A stretch of DNA of 64,000 nucleotides from Alentia gelatinosa (lineage: Eukaryota; Annelida; Polychaeta; Phyllodocida; Polynoidae), in contig OX465580.1 in the NCBI GenBank assembly GCA_950022655.1, forward strand, positions 101,822,797 to 101,886,796, written 5' to 3'. A program made the translations under genes and the position numbers. The notes under the pieces are model-generated. The model saw only the letters and a list, made by a program, of their open reading frames with translations, searched no databases and was not told the DNA's origin. Of this stretch, positions 14,972 to 26,751 are shown piece by piece; the stretch's first letter is position 1, and every line of letters starts with the position of its first letter.

Positions 14972-17755
14972 TGCCCGGGAGTTCTTGAACCTTTGATATT
15001 GTGTATATTCGGTAGAACAGATACGACATTTTTGGCTCATAGGGTAGGACAATATTGACAGAAGTGAATATTGAATACATGTACTTTCCATCAAATAGAG
15101 ATTACTTTCGTGTACCATCCCACCTTATTTATTCAAGGTTGTTTAGAAAACATGGTGTCTTAAATTTGGGTCTAACCATAACATTTTTCTATCTTGAAGA
15201 ATTTGGTTAGAGACAAATTGTCATTGAATACTTGCATGCGGCAAACCTACGTGGAACTCGCAGAATGTATTGATTTAAGTTCACCATATTCGGGAAGATT
15301 GTGATAGTTCTGATGTTCTCAATCTTCACCACTGAGTTGTCAATAGCCAGGAAAAACTGAATCAAGAAAAAATATGATATCTTGAGTTTACAGGACATGA
15401 TTGTCATCTGCCAGACGGCCCTGTTGCTGCGTCACGCACCAGCACATGATTGTAGGACGTAGTTTGTTTGTGCGTAGAACAGACACGGTACGTAGTATAT
15501 ATGCCCCCACAGTGGTCCTGTTTACATCCTCGTGTCGCTTATTACTCACTCGCAGAACACACGCTGGCGGCCGTGAGAGATACGAGTAAATGTTGTGAAG
15601 AGGCCTCCGCTTCCAAGAATTCGACGCCGTGTTTGTTGAAAGAAACATGAGCAAAGAAGAATGAAAACATATCCAAGATCTAGATTAGCCACAACCTTCT
15701 GCTCATAGTTCCGGGGGAGATCCCCACTGTTCATTGACCTCGGGCGTCACCTTATTAGATATCTTAAACTGGGCTCTTTGTTTTGAATTGGCATAGTCAC
15801 GATACTAAAGGGAAAGGGAGAACGGATGCTAACCGCACTCCCGCACAGGATCACCCTTCGTGATAATTAGCAACATTAAGGGCACCAATTGTTTACAAGC
15901 CAAGGGTTACATGTACGGCAGTCAGGAGCACGTATTAGGAAATGAGAGAGACTAAATGTTGACTTTAACCTTTTCGTATAGCCGTCATGGGAATATCGTC
16001 TTTTTAGAGAGGTATATGATATGTGTATGTTGGTATGTGATCCAACAATTCATTTTTGCTTTTCAGTGCACATATAGAGATTAATATGTCTACACTGCAG
16101 TGGAATGCCGTGGACGCATTACCTCGGTAGACGACTTATGTGAATCGAAACAGTGGCGGATTGAAATGGGGCCGGTATCAGTCATTTGACGTATGTATGG
16201 CAGGCGGGAGCTGGGTAGAGGGCTTGGTGAATGTAGGAGTTCATCCCCTGGGGTTCATCAATACGCGAGAATGTCCCGAGACGGTGCTTCGAGCAGTCAG
16301 CGCAATGCATGCGCCACTCTGTCACCATGGTGACAACATTTTGTTACGATGCGGGTACATCATGCGGGATAAGTCCTGTCTTTTTTTTGTGTACGACCTC
16401 CGTTTTATATCCAGGTCAATCGGCCGTTTAATATCGCAACACATAGTGATAGATGTGAGAATTAGAGGTACATACCAGTGTTACCCGTTCTACAGTTCTG
16501 TGCTCCGCCGACCATCCCACAGTACTACCCATCTAGCTCGGATTACAGAGTGGTTGGCCAGTAGGACAGATCACTTGGTTTCACAATACAAAAAGTGCAC
16601 TTTGACGCAGGTAGTGTAGTGTGCTACTCACAACGTATAGCGAAACACAGTGCCAATACATGTGTATACGGTACACGGGCACACAGAAAAACAAAATTGA
16701 TATTGCGCTGTCTGACACAATGGTTTCATGATGTAGTCACAGTGTATACCACACTTCAGTGTGTAAAACAATACATTATAGAAGATAAAGCTTAACATGA
16801 CACGGTATATACTACACTGTCGTGTATGACAGCTATTCCTGACTGTGTGACACAGTTGGATGGGTCTGGTTGGCTGGCACGTGGCTGGTGCAGACCCGGT
16901 GTCTGACCGGGGGGCTGGAGAGCCTTGTTTACGCAGACGGTCTGTACCCCAGTCCTGCCTGCCAGCACTCCAGAGGCGGAGGCCTGGCACAGGCGGCTGT
17001 GTTCGTAAATTATCCCAACCCTACGCCAAGCAGACAGCACCCTGATAGATTGGGCGTCAAGTACAGGTGTCCTTAGATGTGTTATAGCTTGACTCGTTCC
17101 AGGTAAAGTTTTCTTTTGTAAACTCATAAGAAACACACCTGTTACTCTGGAGAAGCCTACCTGATAAAAAGATCATTGTCCTCCAACTTTTCTTTGTGTG
17201 ATAGCAAAGATGGCTTCACTGTGGGTGTTGATAGTGCATAAGGTATTGTCAGTGTCCCATTCTCCCATTTCCTGTTTATTTACCTGTTCTGCGGTATAGA
17301 ACACCAGCCCCTGAGCCGAGGAATGCTTCCCGAACGTGATCGTTTGGATACCCCGCTCAGTGTCGGGGAACTGGCATTGGTCCCTGGTCATCCCCGTGTT
17401 CGGGAGACGAGAGGGCACCGCAGGGGCGGGCTGAGGAGGGTGGTGTCACTGACCGTTTCTCCCTCTATACAGAAAAAAACCCGTTAACGTACATCATTTG
17501 TATAATATTGCACACCGCTTTGTAAAGCCATCCCGAGTTTCTTTCCTCGACCTTGTCCTGCGCTGACCACTGCATTGTAATGTGTTGCTCTGCGTTGTTA
17601 TACCCTTCTGCTCCTGTCTGTAGCACCAGTCAAGTATATAAGTAGTAACACCATCACACTGAGCAGTATGTCTATGTGTGGGGAAGCGTGGAAGCTGGAT
17701 CTCACGTTCCCAGACATAAAGAGAGATGAACACGGAGTTGGCGGGTGTCCTGGTT

Positions 17756-17774
17756 CCCCCCCCCCCCCCCCCCC
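17756..17774. repeat. C homopolymer
   Basis: Nineteen consecutive C on the + strand. Length at such runs is often unreliable in assemblies. Confidence 0.95.
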
Positions 17775-18976
17775 ACCTTCTCTTTCTTTCTTTTTTGGTG
17801 GGGATGGGGAATCAATGTTAGGACATCAGTTTGTGTGACTATCTTCCCGCCACCTGTCTGTACTGGGACTGGACGTGGGCCAGCCAGTCAGCAGACTGTG
17901 CGAGATGGACGTCGCTTCATTGAACACACCCTGCGCCTCCACCACGCAAACACGCCCCACATACCCCACATACACACCCCCACGTGGGCAGCGAGACTGA
18001 GAGCAGGGAGGGGTGCTATTACTTACTACAACCACCACCAAAGCGCAAACACACATCACTGCCATCACCGCCCGTAGTTTAACCCAGCCATATGGCACCA
18101 GCAATAGGTAAAAAAACCAATAATTAATAATAAAAGTAATAGTATTGTACAAATAGCACGGATGCCACCACACCCATCTCTCGCAGAAAGTACACGCTGC
18201 CTACCATCTCCAACGAAGGGTATTTCTTATGGCAGACTGTTTTAATTAGTTAGCAACAAGTTTAGTTTTTTTTTGTTGGGATTAAGTAGACTAATTTTCT
18301 AAGGAAGAGGGATACATGATATGCCGGGACCATCTGATTACGCTGTCGAAAGTGAAATTTAGCTTTGGGGTTAATAATGATATATTCATTGCTGAAACTA
18401 AAATGATAGAAATTAATTAGTGGGAGGTATACCATCTAATTACTCCCGTTCTATATGTTATTTCCTGTAATTATAGAGAATGTCTCATAAATTATTGGTA
18501 TTTCCTGGTGTTAATTTTGTCTTAAAGATTATGTCGGTTTAAACGAATGTGTAATCTCTACTATTAAAGAAGCCTTCTGTGGCCGTTAAATGACAGGTGA
18601 CACGCTCGCTCAGAGTTGTAGTGACTGTTTGATTAAAAATATACTACCGTTATTTTCCCTTGATGATCATGTTTAGTCTGTGCCGTTGTAGTATTTCCAG
18701 ATTGTGTACAACTGTGTGATCTATCATAGACTTTGTTTACAAATAATGCATTGTTTTTAATTTGTCATTGGTGTATAGATGCTATTTACGTGGTGTGAAA
18801 TAAGAACTAAAAATAACTGTACTTTAAAACCAATCTTTAATATTCAATTATTGGATGACAATAATTCTATGTTCTATATCAAATAGTACAGAAATGGTTA
18901 AGGTACATATTGATCCAACTCATTTCAATACTTCCTGTCTGTGTATATGCTCATGTTTTGTGCTTTTGCTCCAAAG

Positions 18977-19151
18977 GTGGTTGACGCTCGTGCCGGTCCT
19001 GGAACCAAGTCCATCCTCAAGATCAAGAGCCGTAACAAGGAAGCTGAGCAGCAGCTGGCCAGGAGACCTAAGAAGAAACACAAGCACAAGAAGGTGGCTC
19101 GCCCCAGCCGGCCTCCTCAGAGCCCCGGCGGCCTCTCCGACGACGTCATTG
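18977..19151 (+). CDS. Unknown gene, internal coding exon (basic region)
   Basis: The acceptor TTGCTCCAAAG is followed by the exon, and the donor is ATTG|GTGAGT. The 175 bp give 58 codons plus one base. Third positions are G/C-rich (AAG, CTG, GCC), unlike the AT-rich flanks, which supports real coding. The peptide begins VVDARAGPGTK and is dominated by Lys, Arg and His. Confidence 0.7.
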
Positions 19152-22100
19152 GTGAGTGATTTTTTTACTACCACTGCTTAGAGACAAAGGGGAATAGTTT
19201 TCTGGTGGGAGAAGACACAACCAGTTTTACGTTGTACGCTGTAAGCTTACATCGTTATAGTATTGAGTTAGACCCCGCTTTATTAAATCAAAGACTAGCA
19301 GCGATATTGAGAGGATCTCATAGAGAGGTATCAGTTGGAATTCTGTTCTTTGAAAAATAGAATACATTTTCTTTAGGGAAGTCGCACTGGAGCACGCATC
19401 TAATTGTAGATATAATTAAAGGGGTTAATTTCTCGTCAGTGTGTATCATCCCGTCGCCACTAAGTCTGCTCGTAGTAATGACGATGATATAGGTGGTTAT
19501 CAAAATCTTGATATTTACTGTAATCATTATGATTTACGTTAATGCTAGTAATGGTGAGTGATAAATAATGACTCCGATTACCGTTATGAACAAAGGGTTG
19601 AAGCGATTCTAGGATTGTAACATGATATAAAAATGATATCAGATAATTTGGTATATGGTTTTATGCAGATACTGTATGTAAAAGACTTCGTTGAATTAAC
19701 ACAGAGATAGTGTTGTTGGGAGTTACGGACATTGACAATACCATTTGGGTCCTGGAGTCCAGCAGTCTATGGAAACAGGCACACGACACCAGTGCTCGGG
19801 TGATAGTTGGGGAAGACACAGCACCACCCTAGCTAGTTCCCAGCTCAGTATCCCGGCAATTAGACGGCATCAATTGAGCTGACGCCAATTGCATGACTGG
19901 CACCAATGCCAGAGGGGCCGACCAAGGTCAGGTCAAGGTCGGGTCAGAATCCCAGGTCACACAGTCTTCAGGGAGGGTGGGAGGGAGGGCTTAGATCAGG
20001 AGGGGCCAGGTGAAATATGGCGACAGGACGGGTGACCTTAGCTGACCTTTAGGTTCCTGACGTCAGAGCGAAAGCTTGCGTGTCCCCTCTTGACTAGTGT
20101 GTCTAGAGGGTCGGATGTATCTGTCTATCTCAGAGATGGCAGTTTTGCTCCTTTGACAAGGATACCCTTGTTTTCAATTTCAGTTAATGAAATTCGTTTT
20201 TCTTGTGTGAAACAAAGAGAGACTAAATTGGGCGTCATTCACGCCAATAAACAGTGGTTCAATCCTCCCCAAACATCCAAGTCCCAGTCCATGGCTAATA
20301 ACCATACGTTTTCCATGCTGTCTCTGTCTTTCTGAGGCAGTAAATTCTACGTGTAAAATATTTCCTAACTTGTTCACGACCCCAACTTACATCCCTGGTC
20401 CCTGGTGTATTTTGTGTGTGTGTAGGTGTGTGTGTGTGTGTGTGTGTATGGGAGGGGGGGGGGGGGGGGGTGTCTCTGTTCAGACGGTTGTAAGAGGGAT
20501 GAGTGCCTCCATGCAATTTAGACGAGAGTTGGGTGTGGCGCCGCTGATCTCTCACACGGCTGGAGGAGGAAGGTACATTTGTGTTGGAATCACCCAAATA
20601 GCCTCCCAACATTCATTGTTTTGGCTATGATGGCCGTTGGAAGGAAGGGATGGGAGGGTAATATGGAGTCAACTCCTTCACTCTATCATCTATCTTCTCG
20701 TCCCGACAAAAATAGAAATAGAATTGTTAAAATACTTCAAAAGGAAACATCTGTAATCGGTAGAGTTGGGTCGCCAGCCTTGTCGATTCCACAATATAGA
20801 GCCGATCATGGAACATAGATAGGACACTTCACCCTTAACCTCAGAGTGTGTGTATGTAAGTATGTGTGTGCATAGAGGGGATAAGGTAATCGATGTCGGG
20901 TCAATACTATCGGTAGCTGTCGGGTAATTGGGTCGGGTTGTCAGCCGGCGTGGCGGATATCGCGGTCAGGGTAACTGCGTGGTAGCATTGACCGGCCCTT
21001 CATGGAGTATGGATCGTGGCCGAGGCCTCGCATGGCGTTCAGTAACTGAGTCGCTGTTTTGTAACGTGCCAGTAATGGTGTGCAGTGCTCAATCTCTAGG
21101 GGCTGAACTTTTGACTGTAATCAGAGACACTTATCCCAGTATGCGTCCTTGGAATGATCGCGGAATTATCTTGTTAGTTACACGCAGGCCACATTAGATA
21201 AGAAAATATTCAGTGCACAGAAAAGATCCAGATAAGATGGAGATGAGTGTCTAACCTGGCGCTCACAGATTTTCCTCACATAAACTATCAACAATAAGTC
21301 ATTGACCTGGTTCTTAACTTTCATTTTCAATATATTATCTATCAGTATTACGTGTAGCCAATATAGGATGATCGATCATCATTCATGTTATGGTTGTAGT
21401 GTGATCGTTACAGGACAACAACCATAAATTAATCGGCGTTCTCACTATACACATTAATAAAGAGCCACATGCAAAAAAGGAACGGCCTTGAAGGAGACAC
21501 CCTCTGTTCCGAGAAAAAATCTTTCTTTTGCGCGGGGTGAACCCTTACACGGGGTAAAATCTAAACAGCTCATAGGTTTCCCATTATACTGGGTGCCCCA
21601 CAAACAAACTGCGCTGTGATTTATGTTCCACAATGATAGTGTATTAAACTATTTGATAGACTATTTATCAACTGTTTGTTCTATCTTTAAACTGGGCGAG
21701 TATTGCAATAGCTATTAGCGCAGCCTGTCATATGAACTTTGCTGGAGCGGGGGCACATTTGTTGTATTGATAGGCAGTATTTCACACACGCCGGGAAGCC
21801 GGTGACAGCTATTGCCTCTCTGTATTGCCTGTAGGATTGATGGTTGTGGCCTGACCTTAGATCCCCACCCCACACGACCAGCTCCTCGTCCCCAGCCTGA
21901 GGTGACGGCCTAGTTTACAGCCTGCTCGCAATGCCCCACCTGATCCACTCCTGTAGGCCGAACCCGCTCCTACTGGGCTGTTGCTCTTTATCTGCTCGCC
22001 AGCTGCTCTTGTTTCACAGCCGAATCCCCCAAAGATTCCCACTGCTTTTCCTGCCATATGACTTAGCTGAGCCGGTGCTCAACATCCCACCCACTCAGCC

Positions 22101-25100
22101 TTCTCTGCAACATAGAACAATAGCTTCGTGTGACCGCATAGAATGTATTCCAAACCATGTTGATAAAATAAAACGAAACCGAAACCCATGGACAGCTGCT
22201 AACATTTAATATCACGTAAAACAGTTAATGCTTCATAGAGCCACAATTGACCAGCTAGAACCTTTGTCGTCCTCAGCGATAGACCGCCGTTGACCAGCAG
22301 AACTATGTCCCCTGATGTGGGGAACCTGCTGTAAAGCGTGGAGATAAACGGTTAGTCAGTAACCGGAGAGTTCTTTGCTGTTTTGCCCCAGGATCTATTG
22401 GGGGCACAATCTGGGTCGTTAGCAGCGTGGTCAGGGTTGTACAAATATCTTTGGGAGGAGTTCTTGTAGAATATAGCTTCTCTCTCTTTTCGATCCTTAC
22501 AATCGAATAGAAGCGTCTAATTGGTTTATGTGGATGGAATGACCCCGTCAGCCTATGTACACCCCACCTACCCGGTTAGCCCGTCTGTTTCGGGCATGCG
22601 TCAGGGTTAACGGCCAGCCGTTCATTGTGTCACTGACTTGGCTGAGCAGAGAGGGTCTCACATAAACACGGCTCTGGTCGACCTTAATGAGGTGTGTAAA
22701 CAGAGGCTTATCGCCAGACAAATTAATGATTTAGTCCGAACTGGTGGGGTTGGCTGGGGAAGCGCACTGCTTCAATCTCGGTCAGCTAGCCCCTGTTCCC
22801 GTTACAAACTACAAGGCGGTGGTGTTGTGGTGCGGGGTGGTCGGAACCTAGCATTGTACGTTAGGCTTATTCTAGATTGGTTGGGCATGTGGGAATGTAC
22901 ATCAGGCTCATGATAGTGTGGTTTCATGTTTTAGGCCTGCCGCAGTACGCAGAAGCTGGGGTTTCTGGGTGGGAGGAATTATGCACTGGGTGGGAGGGGG
23001 TTGGTATGACCGATTTCTTCCTTCTGTTAAGTGTTGTTTTTTTTGTTTTTTCTTTGGGTGTTTTTTTTTCCATGAAATAATCAAGAGTAGATTTTTGTCT
23101 GGGTGTTAGAAAATTGGCGCGGCAGTGTGGCGGCGCCCTATTGTGGACGAGTAGGTGCTGGGTGCTGCCGACCGTGTTGTAACTCCATTCATCATAAAAC
23201 GGTAGACTGCACTGCGCACTTTGCATCTGGCCGTTTCTGTTGGGCGCCACACATTTTCAAAGTGCATTTATCATTGTAAGGGATTATAATGGAATTTCTG
23301 TCCAGAAGGTGAAAAAACTAAAAGACTGTGCGCCGCGCTATTTAGTCGTGTCAGTGATTTTTGTTTTTGATTTTGTTTTGTTTTGTTTTAAATGTGAAAG
23401 CATAGCAGAATTGATAATTTTCAGCCTTGTATTGAGGGTTGTATCCCTGCCCCCACTCCCACCCCAAACCCAATTTCACCGGAATAGAGGCCACTGTCTG
23501 GGGTGGTTAAAGCCCAACATCGACCCCCCGTTACTTCTGGATCATTTGGCGGTTCATGTACTCGGTAAATTGGTCACGCTAATCACAACGTCGAATTATT
23601 TTTAATGTTTGATTCCCGAGTGCGTTTTGCACCCTCCACCCCCTCCCCTTTACCTCCGACTCGACGCGTTATCTGACGCGTGCGCGCGCGTGAGTTTTTA
23701 GGGCAACACACATGTGGGGGGGTGGGGGGGGGGTGTGTCCGGAAATCAGGTGTTGGCCATATTTCTGTCACAGGATTTATCAACAGGTATTAAGGAGATT
23801 AGCAGATCACGAGAAGGGTTTTTAATCTTTATCTGGTAAAAGTGTAGAGACAAGAGAGAGGCGGGGGGGGGGGGGGGGGGGGAAGCAGGCTCTTGAATTT
23901 TCGTCATTGGGTGGTGGATAGGAGTGGGGTTTTAGTGGAACCGCGTTTTCCTAGTCCGCACAGACGAAATTAAGCGATTGTCACTGGAGGGGACCAGGTG
24001 CACATCCACAGTCTGACCGGCCAGAGGACTGGAGACGCCTGCTGGGTGAACCGGGGTGAAGGCCGGTAGGGATCACCCCTCCCGCCTCACTCCCAACCCC
24101 CATGGATTATAGAAAATAATCCCCTCAATTTATGCCCTGCTAAATGGACATCTCTGATCCGCCCTAGTTTGCGTATGGCCTTGAATAATTTATTTCCTGT
24201 CAACTGTCTCATAAGTCTCGTTTTGTATTGTGTGCGGTAGATAAAGCTAGATGAGGTGAAAAGTGATGACATTACCCCACATCTATGACAGCGAAATATT
24301 TGCCGTGAGCATTCTATGACAAAATGATGATAGTGCGATCATTTCACAGATGCGCTCCCTGAAATGTCTCTCTATGTTTGGGTTCCCAGTGACGGATATA
24401 GAGGGTGTGGGAGGCGGGGGCTCGCACACCCCCTTTCTGGACCCTGAGTGTAGGTTTAAATAGTAAACTCGACCATTCCTAACATTTTAGTGTCTGTCCT
24501 ATGCTCCCCATTAAAAACGCCCACTGCTTTTGTTCCCCTCCAATAGCGTCCCCACCCCCACTTAAGAAATAATAATTCAGAATAATCCCCTCAGCATACG
24601 GAAACGTAATTTATTTGATCAAAATATTTGGTGTGGCTGTTCAGTATTATATCTCTGTTCTACTCATTCTGTGGCCGTTATGGAAGCGATGGGCGGGAAA
24701 TGCTGCGTTTCTGTCTCACCATGTTCCAGGATGGTTGGACCCGCCAGGCTGAACGGGTTTGTGGAGGCGGAGGAGAGGAATGGGAGGGGCTGGCAACGCC
24801 GGTGTGGGTTTTACCCGTCTGCAGCCGGCCCGGGGTCGGCCTGCCACCCTCGTTTTTATTCGCCCTTCTCAGGCAGGGCGCCCATTTTTGTTGTCTGTGA
24901 CACGCACCCAGAATGGCGAGTTCACGCATGCTCAGACGACCCTGGCTACTCGTGTCCCACTCAGGATAAAGCGCGCAGGCGCAACCCACATGAGTCGTGT
25001 CCCAGTCAGGATACAAATGGGATTTGGGGTGGGAGGATGGACTCTTTTTCCCTCAGTTAAATATTGTGAATTGAGTTACGACGCAATATACATATTCAGC

Positions 25101-26572
25101 GTCTCTTTAAGACGTGACGTTTTAGTTATAAGTTCGTGAAAGATATTCTTGAGATTTTGATATCTTCCTCTATGCCCTCGAGCTGGAAACGACTTCGCAC
25201 CTCATCCCTCTTGTGGCACTCGTTTTCTGGCCTTTCACTAAACTTTCTGAACTTTTGCCAATTTTAAGAGCTATTAGCTATTTAATTCCGGGATTGTCGG
25301 TAGCTATTCTCGTTCTAGGTAGCTTGGAATTTTTTTGGAAAATCGATTTTAAAAGACTGAAAGGAAGGTAGTTTTGGGGAGGGGTTGCCTCTGGTTAGTA
25401 ATGAATAGCCCCATGGGTGCATTTTAGGTTACAGTCTGGATTGTGTCCAGAAATGGTGTCATAAAGACTTTTCTTTTTTCTTTTTGATCGCGTTTATGCA
25501 TTTAGCTCAAAGTCATTGGTCCATCAATGCTACCTACTCGTTCAATCCTACATGAATTCAGACATGTTAAAAAAACGAATGTCTTATTTTAGGTGATGAT
25601 ATGAACAGCGACCACTCCGAATCCGAACGATGCTCAAGTCCAGAAGCCAGCGATTCCGACTATGAAAACTCAACACCGCGCAAGGAGTATACATCCAAAG
25701 GACGCAGGAAAAAGAACACGACGCCGATGCGCTTCAGCTCCTTCCTCGACTTAAGTTACTGGAAAAAGTAAGTGGACTAATCCAAGAGTAGAAATTGGTT
25801 ATATTAATGAAATCTAATATGGGAACGCGATAGTTATTTGTGCTTTCTGGTCTCAACATGAGATCCCCGTTGAATCTTCTCAGTAAAAAAAACCCAACTT
25901 TCTGGTGGTGGCCTTAACATGCCGATATATGTACACTATTACCGAATCTATTTCGCCTGGTTCTCACTACATTATGGACGCTCACCAAACCCTTGTGCAT
26001 GCCATACTTCTTTACTTCTTGTTTTATAATGTTTCTTAACACTTGTTCTCTACAGGACGGAGGTGTGCTGCGGTATCATCTTCAAGGGTCCTAACGGTGA
26101 GGTGCTGGTGGACACGACGTTACTTCGACCGTGCCGAACCTGCAAGTCGCCGCCGGCCGCGACGACCCCCTGCGCCGCCGACGGCGTAGTGGCGCTGGCC
26201 AAAGCCGCCGACGTGGCCACATCGGCGATTACCCCGCGTGCGTTGACCCCGCGCGCTCTGGAGGGCAGCTCGCCGCCCGGTAGCCCCATGGAGGCGGAGA
26301 GCGCATCGACGCTATCCTTATCCGAGCCGGACAGTCGGAGTTCGTCGCCGCGCCCGCTGACGGCGCAGACGGTGGTGCCCACGCCGAGCAGTCTGGCCAT
26401 CAGCACGGCGGTGTCGGCCGTGCTCGACCTCTCCATGCCCGTGCACAAAGACCCGACGGCGGCGGCCGCGGCACACGTGCTCTCCCACACGCTGAGCCAC
26501 TCGATGAGCCACTCGATAAGCCACTCTTTGAGCCTCACGCAACAGCACAGATGTATAGAGATGGAGGTGTGA
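18977..26572 (+). CDS. 3' end of unrecognised lysine-rich, probably nuclear protein (last three coding exons)
   Basis: Three exons join in one frame: 18977-19151, 25593-25767 and 26056-26572. Splice phases agree (phase 1 across the first intron, phase 2 across the second), each site is GT-AG, and the frame ends in TGA at 26570-26572. They encode 288 residues. In order these are a basic segment (KSILKIKSRNK, then RRPKKKHKHKK, a probable nuclear localisation signal) at about residues 11-39; an acidic serine-rich patch (SDHSESER, SPEASDSDYE); a second basic patch (SKGRRKK); a Cys-containing segment with CC and CRTC that could bind zinc; and a low-complexity Ala/Ser/Pro-rich tail. The first exon begins in phase 0 after an acceptor, so the N-terminus lies upstream and was not found. 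I do not recognise the family. A chromatin or transcription-related role is inference from composition only. Confidence 0.65.
20413..20470. repeat. TG microsatellite plus G17 run
   Basis: Interrupted TG dinucleotides (about 20413-20448) are followed by GGA and 17 consecutive G (20454-20470). Confidence 0.95.
23863..23882. repeat. G homopolymer (20)
   Basis: This is the longest pure G run in the window. It lies in the intron of the unknown gene. Confidence 0.95.
25593..25767 (+). CDS. Unknown gene, penultimate coding exon (acidic/Ser-rich)
   Basis: Acceptor CTTATTTTAG and donor AAAAA|GTAAGT. The two leading bases complete a Gly codon with the previous exon and the two trailing bases start a Lys codon. 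The exon encodes DDMNSDHSESERCSS, a phosphorylation-type acidic serine stretch, then KGRRKK, then FSSFLDLSYWKK. Its length is 175 bp, the same as the previous coding exon. Confidence 0.7.
26056..26572 (+). CDS. Unknown gene, terminal coding exon
   Basis: The acceptor is TTCTCTACAG. After one base that completes Lys, 171 codons follow and then TGA. The start (TEVCCGIIFKGPNGEVLV) and the CRTC motif shortly after look like a small folded unit. The rest is Ala/Pro/Ser-rich, with a short internal duplication (TPRALTPRAL) and, near the end, a run of SH-containing repeats (LSHTLSHSMSHSISHSLS) encoded by an imperfect 12-bp tandem repeat at about 26479-26533. GC content is much higher than in the flanks. 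The opposite strand also carries long open frames, as expected for such composition. Confidence 0.7.
26479..26533 (+). repeat. Imperfect 12-bp coding tandem repeat (x-S-H-S)
   Basis: Repeated units of the form (ctg/atg/ata)-agc-cac-tcg encode successive LSHS/MSHS/ISHS units close to the C-terminus of the unknown protein. Confidence 0.75.
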
Positions 26573-26685
26573 TCTTAAGCCATTATACTACACCTAGGCA
26601 ATTCTTCCTAGCTAGGATGATTGGTGATGCGTACATGAAGAAGAAGATGGTGATGACGAGAGGATCAATACAAATTAAAGGCGGG

Positions 26686-26751
26686 GTATATATATATTAT
26701 ATATATATGTATGTGTGTATATCCATATACATGTATATATGTATATATTCC
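26686..26751. repeat. TA-rich microsatellite
   Basis: Alternating TA, TG and short palindromic units lie just downstream of the unknown gene's stop codon. Confidence 0.8.

Larger units (their letters stand above)
1..18976. other. Non-coding stretch, no supported gene
   Basis: I read both strands and found no exon with both recognisable protein similarity and matching splice sites. The open frames here are short, usually lack an ATG, and look like chance. Small structures inside it are a GC-rich hairpin at 2235-2292, a C run at 17756-17774, a G run at 14960-14971 and short TA repeats near 13197-13212. One ATG-initiated frame ending at a good donor (7166-7349) is listed separately as a weak candidate. 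The missing 5' exons of the gene that ends at 26572 could lie in this stretch. Confidence 0.55.
19152..25592 (+). other. Intron of the unknown gene (6.4 kb)
   Basis: It runs from donor GTGAGT to acceptor TTTTAG. It contains a TG microsatellite followed directly by 17 G (20413-20470), a run of 20 G (23863-23882), and no exon that I can support. A few GC-rich frames near 21.9 kb and 24.7 kb have no recognisable protein. Confidence 0.6.

Noticed and set aside
16140..16619. 159-codon open frame on the + strand
   Set aside because: Starts with GTG, has mixed composition with no recognisable motif, and overlaps other open frames on both strands. Probably chance.
26050..26538. 162-codon minus-strand frame opposite the terminal exon of the unknown gene
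   Set aside because: Shadow of the GC-rich coding exon. The plus-strand frame joins upstream exons in phase and the minus frame does not.
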